From: Bacteroidota bacterium
GTDB lineage: Bacteria > Bacteroidota > Bacteroidia > Sphingobacteriales > Sphingobacteriaceae
Assembly (NCBI GenBank): GCA_013286985.1
Contig: JABDEQ010000045.1
Span: 1 to 21,588 of the forward strand
Length of the DNA stretch: 21,588 bases
Reading direction: 5' to 3'
The notes below the pieces were generated by a model, which saw only the letters and a program-made list of their open reading frames with translations, made no database searches and was not told where the DNA came from. Of the stretch, positions 16,184 to 21,588 are shown in pieces (position 1 is the first letter of the stretch; every line of letters begins with the position of its first letter). A program made the position numbers and the translations under genes.

Positions 16184-19100
16184 TTTGGGTTTGCATTAAT
16201 TTTAAGCCTGTTTAAGGATTGTTCAGTCATTTCCAAGTGTATTTTACTCCCTTGATGACTGATATCAAATTTCAATACTTTGTCGAAATAATCTTTGGCC
16301 TTATCAAATTCCTCCAATCCGAGGTGCCCCAAACCTTGCATAAAACAAGTATGAACCCGGTTGCGCAGATTAAGGTTGTCGTCAAAGATCAATAAGTCAG
16401 GTAGCGAAACTGCGAAATAGTCAATTTTCATCTCATCATCAGCGTGTTTTTGGCCATAATCAATTAATTTATTAAAGATGGAACGCGCATGCGCTTCATT
16501 ACCTAATTTCATATGTGCCAGGCCCTGGTAGAAAATCTTATCCGGCTGCTGATCATTATAAAAAATAGCAGCAGAAGGTTCATCAAGGCCAATGGTCGCT
16601 TTTAAAAAATATTGGTTAGCCTGATCAATTTGGTTTAAACCGGTGTAGGCGCAGCCAATCCAGTAAAAAATATCATTTTCCTGTGCGCCATAGAGCTTGC
16701 CTTCGCCTAAGTTATGCGGATAGCTTTGGGCCATAGCCAGATAGCTGATGGCCTTTTCATAGTGATCTTGTTCGATGCATTTTCGCGCAAGTTGAACCAG
16801 GCTCAATATGTATTGCCCCGAGACTTTACCTTCCCCGCCTTCCCAGGGATGGAATTGTCTGCTCTCCAATAATTCCAACGCAGTTTCATAGGCGCCCGAA
16901 AAATTAAATAAGCTAACCCGTTCCAAATAAAGATCATCCCGCTGGATAACAACCGGCAGATAATCGTTTAAAAATTTTAATCTGATTCCGGGTTCCCTGT
17001 TCAGACGTTTGTATAGCTGATCCAGTTCCATTAACACACGGGCATCCGATGGATCGAATGAAAATGCCTTTTCGAAATAGTTCAGCGCTTTTTCAGCATT
17101 CTTCTCTTTATTGAAATAAGCAATTCCCAAATTTCGCAATACAGTCGGGAAAGTCTTATCTAAATTAACAGCTTGCTCCCAGCAGTTAATCGCATCCGCA
17201 TATTGCCGCTTATCATAAAAAAGGTTGCCGAGGTAATAGGGCGCTTTCGGATCCGCTGGATTAAGTTTGGACGCCAGCTGTAGTATCCCTATTTCTTCAA
17301 GCCGGTTGGGGAAACAAAGAAAGGGATTTGCTGCCGCGGCTTTTGCAAACCATTTACTTGCCTCGTGTTCGTCCCCGGCTTTGTAACAGAACCATCCTAA
17401 ACTATAAAACACCATAGGATTATTATTTTCATTATTGATGGCAAGCTGTAGTAATTGTCCTGCTTCTTCATACAAACCCGCCGCCGCATAATCCAGTGCA
17501 TACTCCATCAAATTCCGCTCATCCTTCCTTGATAGCAGCAGCAATTGCTTTTGCAGCAATTCCGCTGTGTCATAGTTGCCGGTTACCCGGCTAAGCAATA
17601 CCTTTTCAAAAATCAATCCTAAATTAAAACGGTCAAGGTTTAATGCCTCATCAGCAACCTGTAGGGCGAGACCGGTTTGTTTGAGTTTACGGTAAGCAGC
17701 CACTTTTATAACATAAGCTTTGCTGTTGTTTCTGTTGCTGTTTAAAGCTTCATCAATATGATCAAGCGCCAGTGTGTAATTTTCTCTGTTCATATCAATT
17801 TGTGCAATTGACATAAAGCTGCCATCCTTCCATGCATTGCTCCAGGTAGCCTTATAGAAAGCCTCGTAAGCTTCATCCGGTCGCTCTAAAAACAGCAGGC
17901 ACAAACCTAAATTATAATAGGGTTCGCTATCATAGGGATTAGGATTCCGCCGGGTGCTTGTTTCAATTGCCCTTTTCAGGAACGTTTCGCTTTTGGCAAA
18001 TTGCCCTTTCCGTAAATGCCATTTTCCCAACGCATTGTTGTTACGGATATCGGTTGGATCACGCCTGAGGGCCTCTTCGTAATAATCGACCGGATTGTAA
18101 GTAGCATGCCGGTATTGTTCCAGGTGCTGCCCGGTTAAAAATAATTGCTCATTGGTTTTAACGTCTTTGGGCGGCAGTGCAGGTTTGGCTGCTTCCGGTA
18201 AATTATTATTCTTGTTTTTTGAAGGCTCGTAACGCAAAAGCTCAATACCATTCTGTGCTTTGATAATAGTCAGCAGTCGCTTTTCATCAAGTTCTTTATC
18301 AGTGGTTATACTTTTTATAAAAACAGACTCCGGGGATGCTGAGATGATTTCTTCAAGGATTACCTGATCTTCGTATAATAAATTTACGGTTATATTGTTT
18401 TGTACCGATGTGGCATAGACTTTTACTTGTATTTCCTTTGAAACCACATCTACCGCCAGCAAGATATCTTTGCTTGCATTTTTCACAACCCCAAGTTCCT
18501 GGTAAGGCATAAAGTATTGTGTAAATGATTTTTGTTCATAAGGCATCAGCCAGCTAAAGTCAGGCTGGTTATCCGTAAACACACCAGTCATCAGTTCTAT
18601 ATATGGGCCATCCTCATCGGTAAGGTTTCTGTCCCATGCTTGCCCAAAATCACTGTGTCCCCAGGTCCATTGTTTTTTACCCGGTGAAACGTGATGGTCC
18701 GCCACATGCAATAGGCCCGCTTTTGTATCATGCTCGTATCCGCCAACAAAGTCATAGTCCGAATTGATAGCCATGTAGGATGTAGGTACCGGGATGTTTT
18801 TATACATGGAGATATCAGTTCCGGGAGCATAATTAACCTTATAATAGGTGCCTGTAGCTATTGGGAAATCGGATACATCACGCTTGCCATGGTCAAACAC
18901 TGCATTTACATCAGGCGGGAAGACCGACTGGTAATAGTCATTTACTTTTACTGCCGGATTGGCCCACCACAAAAAAGTTTGCGGCAAGCTGGAACGATTG
19001 TATAGTTTCGCTTTAATTTCGATATAGGCCTTATCGGGGTGCAAAGTAAAACCAATCATCCCTTTGGTATGAAACATGCGTTCCACTTCGTTTACCCATA

Positions 19101-19539
19101 CTGTTTTGCTGCCATCAGTATTTTCAGACAGATCAAAATCTACCGGTTCAAAGGTGCTTGGCCTATGGTGCTGCGGCCAGTTAAATTCGATGCCTCCTGA
19201 GATCCACGGGCCGGTTAATCCTACCAGCGCCGGTTTAATAACCTGGTTATAGTATATAAAATGCCGCTGCTTTATTTTGTCATAAGCCATTTGTATCCTG
19301 CCCCCTAGTTCAGGAAGGATCATGACTTTGAGGTATTTGTTTTCCAGAAACAGCCCGGTATATACTTTATCGTGTATTTGGTCTTCAATTTTTTCAATTA
19401 CCGGGTTAGGATATACTACGCCGCTGCTGCCCTGGTAAACCCGCTTCTCAAAAAACATCGGGTTTTTATCTGGCTTACCGGTTCCATAGGTTGGTATAAC
19501 AACTTTTTCCTGCCAGACGGCTACTGTTAAATCACTCAT
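16180..19539 (-). CDS. DUF5107 (mutarotase-like) plus TPR repeat protein, cytoplasmic
   Basis: This is a 1119-aa protein without a signal peptide or membrane segment, so probably cytoplasmic, unlike the two hydrolases beside it. Residues about 38-345 form a DUF5107 beta-sandwich related to galactose mutarotase-like sugar-binding folds. Conserved-looking stretches are ILPELGGRIQ, GIEFNWPQHH (E118, H124, H125), LPQTFLWWANPAV and GPYIELMTGV (E315); the His and Glu residues could line a sugar pocket (inference). A second beta region and a Pro/Asn-rich linker reach about residue 475. From there to the end are many TPR-like helical repeats, for example YNLGLCLLFLERPDEAYEAF and APYYLGNLFYDKRQYADAI. 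DUF5107-TPR proteins are known from sugar-utilisation loci but I know of no established activity. It sits 14 bases after the transporter gene and overlaps the GH36 gene. Confidence 0.88.
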   Translation of the reverse strand: MSDLTVAVWQEKVVIPTYGTGKPDKNPMFFEKRVYQGSSGVVYPNPVIEKIEDQIHDKVYTGLFLENKYLKVMILPELGGRIQMAYDKIKQRHFIYYNQVIKPALVGLTGPWISGGIEFNWPQHHRPSTFEPVDFDLSENTDGSKTVWVNEVERMFHTKGMIGFTLHPDKAYIEIKAKLYNRSSLPQTFLWWANPAVKVNDYYQSVFPPDVNAVFDHGKRDVSDFPIATGTYYKVNYAPGTDISMYKNIPVPTSYMAINSDYDFVGGYEHDTKAGLLHVADHHVSPGKKQWTWGHSDFGQAWDRNLTDEDGPYIELMTGVFTDNQPDFSWLMPYEQKSFTQYFMPYQELGVVKNASKDILLAVDVVSKEIQVKVYATSVQNNITVNLLYEDQVILEEIISASPESVFIKSITTDKELDEKRLLTIIKAQNGIELLRYEPSKNKNNNLPEAAKPALPPKDVKTNEQLFLTGQHLEQYRHATYNPVDYYEEALRRDPTDIRNNNALGKWHLRKGQFAKSETFLKRAIETSTRRNPNPYDSEPYYNLGLCLLFLERPDEAYEAFYKATWSNAWKDGSFMSIAQIDMNRENYTLALDHIDEALNSNRNNSKAYVIKVAAYRKLKQTGLALQVADEALNLDRFNLGLIFEKVLLSRVTGNYDTAELLQKQLLLLSRKDERNLMEYALDYAAAGLYEEAGQLLQLAINNENNNPMVFYSLGWFCYKAGDEHEASKWFAKAAAANPFLCFPNRLEEIGILQLASKLNPADPKAPYYLGNLFYDKRQYADAINCWEQAVNLDKTFPTVLRNLGIAYFNKEKNAEKALNYFEKAFSFDPSDARVLMELDQLYKRLNREPGIRLKFLNDYLPVVIQRDDLYLERVSLFNFSGAYETALELLESRQFHPWEGGEGKVSGQYILSLVQLARKCIEQDHYEKAISYLAMAQSYPHNLGEGKLYGAQENDIFYWIGCAYTGLNQIDQANQYFLKATIGLDEPSAAIFYNDQQPDKIFYQGLAHMKLGNEAHARSIFNKLIDYGQKHADDEMKIDYFAVSLPDLLIFDDNLNLRNRVHTCFMQGLGHLGLEEFDKAKDYFDKVLKFDISHQGSKIHLEMTEQSLNRLKINANPK

Positions 19540-19553
19540 AGATATAATATTAA

Positions 19554-20897
19554 TTAATGTCTTATCAAATTTTGTTCAAGCTCTTCTAATGTTTGTCCTT
19601 TGGTTTCTTTTACCTTACTTTTTACAAATAGGAAGCCCAAAAAGCAGATGCCGGCATACAAGTAAAAAGGACCGAAAGCTCCCAATTTTTTAGCCAGTAT
19701 AGGGAAAGTAAAAACCAGTATAAAATAGGCTCCCCATAAAGATATGATGGCCACGGACGAAGCCGCACTGCGAATATTGTTTGGAAATATCTCTGAAATA
19801 AGCACCCAGGTGACCGGGGCAAGTGAAATGGCATATGTGCTGATGGCTAAAAGAACAAATACGGAAACCCAGCCTGCAGAGAAATGATTTTGCAAAAGGA
19901 AAGCCAGTATAATGTATAAAACGGACAAGCCAAGGGAGCCTGCCAGCATTAATGGCCGCCGCCCCAGTTTATCCACCTGCCACATGGCCAGTAAGGTAAA
20001 CACCAGGTTAACAATGCCAATGGCAACCGTTTCAAAAAGCTGCCTGTTTAAGTTGGCGCCAACCGATTCAAATATGGTGGAGGTGTAATTAAAGACCACA
20101 TTGATACCGCACAGCTGTTGAAATACGGCCAGCACAATCCCAACTATAACAGCGGGCCTGATACTTTTTTCAAAAACGGCTTTATATGATTTCGCCTTGG
20201 GACCAGTTAATGATTTTTCGATAGCAGTTACGGTTTGTTTTACAAACTCGGCCGATCCGATCTTATTTAAAACCAGTTTTGCTTTTTCAGCGTAGCCGGC
20301 CTTAATGAGCCATCTTGGGCTCTCAGGTAACCAGATAACACCTATCAGAAATAATAAAGAGGGTATAGCGCCTAATCCAAACATCCACCGCCAGGCATTT
20401 ATGCCCGTATCTGCAATAAAATAGTTAACCAGGTTAGTTATCAGTATACCGATTACTACTGTTAGCTGGTTGATCGCCACATTACGGCCACGGACCTCAG
20501 CCGGGGAAATTTCGGCAATATACATTGGGCAAAGCATGGATGCCATACCAACACCGATTCCGGCGGCAAAACGCATGATCACAAAAAAGGTTAACGTTTT
20601 GGCAAAGGCGATAGTAACAGATGATAAGGCAAAAATAACGGCAGCTGTCATCAGACCAGGCTTCCTGCCGTACCTGTCAGCTATTTTTCCGGCTATCAGG
20701 CACCCCGCAATACAGCCCAAAGCCAGTGATCCGGTTAAGAAGCCTTCCCACCATGCATCCAGCATAAATTGTGTCCGTAAGAAAGGTAAAGCACCGGAAA
20801 TAACCGCGAAGTCGAAACCGAAAAGGTATCCGCCCAATGCGGAGATAAAAGAGATGCCAATGATGTACCGGTTATTGAAAGTTTTTGATACTTGCAT
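19554..20897 (-). CDS. Sugar-porter family MFS transporter (XylE/GLUT-like)
   Basis: This is an inner-membrane monosaccharide importer of the MFS sugar-porter family (447 aa, about 12 membrane helices), probably a proton symporter. Signature motifs are all present: GGYLFGFDFAVISGA in helix 1, DRYGRKPG in loop 2-3, PESPRWLIKAG before the central loop (about 191-201), QQLCGINVVFNYTSTIF in helix 7 (Q260, Q261, N266, matching XylE sugar-contact positions), DKLGRRPLM in loop 8-9, and APVTWVLISEIFP in helix 10. Q144 in NQLTVVIGI is another expected sugar contact. The substrate is likely galactose, glucose, mannose or xylose. The neighbouring alpha-galactosidase and aldose epimerase favour a hexose. 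It lies 10 bases from the epimerase stop codon and 14 bases before the DUF5107 gene, so it is co-transcribed. Confidence 0.94.
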   Translation of the reverse strand: MQVSKTFNNRYIIGISFISALGGYLFGFDFAVISGALPFLRTQFMLDAWWEGFLTGSLALGCIAGCLIAGKIADRYGRKPGLMTAAVIFALSSVTIAFAKTLTFFVIMRFAAGIGVGMASMLCPMYIAEISPAEVRGRNVAINQLTVVIGILITNLVNYFIADTGINAWRWMFGLGAIPSLLFLIGVIWLPESPRWLIKAGYAEKAKLVLNKIGSAEFVKQTVTAIEKSLTGPKAKSYKAVFEKSIRPAVIVGIVLAVFQQLCGINVVFNYTSTIFESVGANLNRQLFETVAIGIVNLVFTLLAMWQVDKLGRRPLMLAGSLGLSVLYIILAFLLQNHFSAGWVSVFVLLAISTYAISLAPVTWVLISEIFPNNIRSAASSVAIISLWGAYFILVFTFPILAKKLGAFGPFYLYAGICFLGFLFVKSKVKETKGQTLEELEQNLIRH

Positions 20898-20907
20898 TTT
20901 AAATGTA

Positions 20908-21588
20908 TTAATTTGGGGTGTTATTTACCAGTGTAAATTCATAAATAATTTGTTGATCATAGCGCTCTCCCGCCATTAAAATTGCCGGAGGGAACGATGT
21001 TTGATTAGGTGCGTCCGGATAAAACTGGCACTCAAGGCATAAACCGTCAAAGGGGCGGTACCGTGCCGATGCTCTTCCGTGGTAAATGCTTTTAAGGTAG
21101 TCTCCCGTATAAAATATTAGTCCCGGGTATGAAGTGTATACATTGAGTATTCTGCCCGTTTGCTGATGATCTAAAGTAGCGGCCAGTTTAAGCTGATCAG
21201 CGCCTGGCTTTTGCATTTTATTAAGGATGTAATATTGATTAAACCCTGTTGTCTCCCCTTTAATTTTATCTGCTATCCGATCGTTAATAAAAGATTGTTC
21301 ACCCGCTTCCAGGATCTTTCCGGTAGGCAAATGTTCTTTATTTGTTTCCAGTACCTTTCCGGCACAAAGGGTAAGCCGGTGATTGAGAATACTTTCTTTT
21401 TCACCTGAAAGGTTGAAATAAGCATGGTTGGTAAAATTTGCAATAGTCTCTTTATCGCAAAGTGCCTCATAGCGGATCTTAAGTTGATTGTTTACTGTCC
21501 ATTGGTAAATTATGTTCAGTTTAAGACTTCCCGGGTAGCCCCCGTCACCGTCTTCACTAAAAAGTGAAAATATTAAAGTATCCTGATT
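20908..21588 (-). CDS. galM: Aldose 1-epimerase (galactose mutarotase), C-terminal 226 residues, cut by right edge
   Basis: This enzyme interconverts alpha and beta anomers of free aldoses. The frame is open from the window edge (21588) to the TAA at 20908. In-frame ATG/TTG-type codons inside, such as TTG at 21330, are not the start, because family-typical sequence continues upstream: IFSLFSEDGDGGYPG, then LKIRYEALCDKETIANFTNH and AYFNLSG. The His of TNHAYFNLSG (codon 21424-21426) is an active-site histidine. The catalytic Glu lies in CLECQFYPDAPNQTSFPP (codon 21031-21033). The motif normally reading [YF]DH reads FNQ here (21235-21243), which changes a conserved sugar-site Asp. About 120-150 residues, including the first active-site Arg and His and any signal peptide, lie outside the window. 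It is the most upstream visible gene of the minus-strand operon. Confidence 0.9.
   Translation of the reverse strand, partial: NQDTLIFSLFSEDGDGGYPGSLKLNIIYQWTVNNQLKIRYEALCDKETIANFTNHAYFNLSGEKESILNHRLTLCAGKVLETNKEHLPTGKILEAGEQSFINDRIADKIKGETTGFNQYYILNKMQKPGADQLKLAATLDHQQTGRILNVYTSYPGLIFYTGDYLKSIYHGRASARYRPFDGLCLECQFYPDAPNQTSFPPAILMAGERYDQQIIYEFTLVNNTPN

Noticed and set aside
20470..20979. 169-residue open frame on the plus strand
   Set aside because: It is antisense to the MFS and epimerase genes, which have clear family motifs. The translation shows no recognisable domain and is a shadow frame.
21273..21470. Overlapping minus-strand 65-residue frame near the right edge
   Set aside because: It is out of frame with the epimerase reading that continues to base 21588 with family motifs (TNHAYFNLSG), so it is a shadow.

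Overview
The window looks like chromosomal DNA from a Bacteroidota bacterium, most likely of the Sphingobacteriaceae (Pedobacter/Mucilaginibacter type). This rests on a SusC/SusD pair, a DUF4369-TlpA protein, A-rich gene starts without Shine-Dalgarno sequences, and PUL-style glycoside hydrolases. The genus is inferred from family resemblance only. Coding is dense and the longest gene-free stretch is 214 bases. I saw no tRNA, rRNA, insertion sequence, CRISPR array or phage gene.

The window holds two convergent gene blocks. The plus-strand block (1-10735) encodes a SusC-like TonB-dependent transporter cut by the left edge, a SusD-like surface lipoprotein, and a periplasmic TlpA-type thioredoxin with an N-terminal DUF4369. 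After these come a secreted protein with a ThuA/GATase-like N-terminal region and a DsbD-alpha-like C-terminal domain carrying a CX4C pair, and a secreted two-domain M16 zinc peptidase with HFFEH. No glycosidase lies in this block. A peptide or thiol/redox-linked substrate fits better than a glycan, but this is inference. The residues just before the SusC carboxypeptidase-like domain suggest an upstream STN signalling domain. A terminator-like hairpin separates susCD from the three downstream genes.

The minus-strand block (10950-21588, transcribed right to left) is a sugar-utilisation operon. It runs aldose 1-epimerase (cut by the right edge), sugar-porter MFS transporter, cytoplasmic DUF5107-TPR protein, secreted GH36 alpha-galactosidase, and secreted GH2 enzyme of the beta-mannosidase/exo-glucosaminidase type with an F5/8C (CBM32-like) domain nested in its C-terminal Ig domain. 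Genes are separated by 14 bases or fewer, or overlap by 4 bases, except for about 68 bases before the preferred GH2 start. A likely scheme is that GH36 and GH2 trim alpha-galactose-bearing oligosaccharides in the periplasm, the MFS protein imports the released sugar, and the epimerase equilibrates its anomers. The DUF5107-TPR protein has an unknown cytoplasmic role.

The blocks end tail to tail across a 214-base gap with two near-ideal hairpins: a perfect 20-bp palindromic stem with T/A tracts on both sides, usable as a bidirectional terminator, and a perfect 17-bp stem three bases after the GH2 stop codon. The observations most worth following are the ThuA-like/DsbD-alpha fusion beside TlpA, the DUF5107-TPR protein in a sugar operon, the CBM-in-Ig nesting in GH2, and the Asp-His to Asn-Gln change at a conserved epimerase motif.
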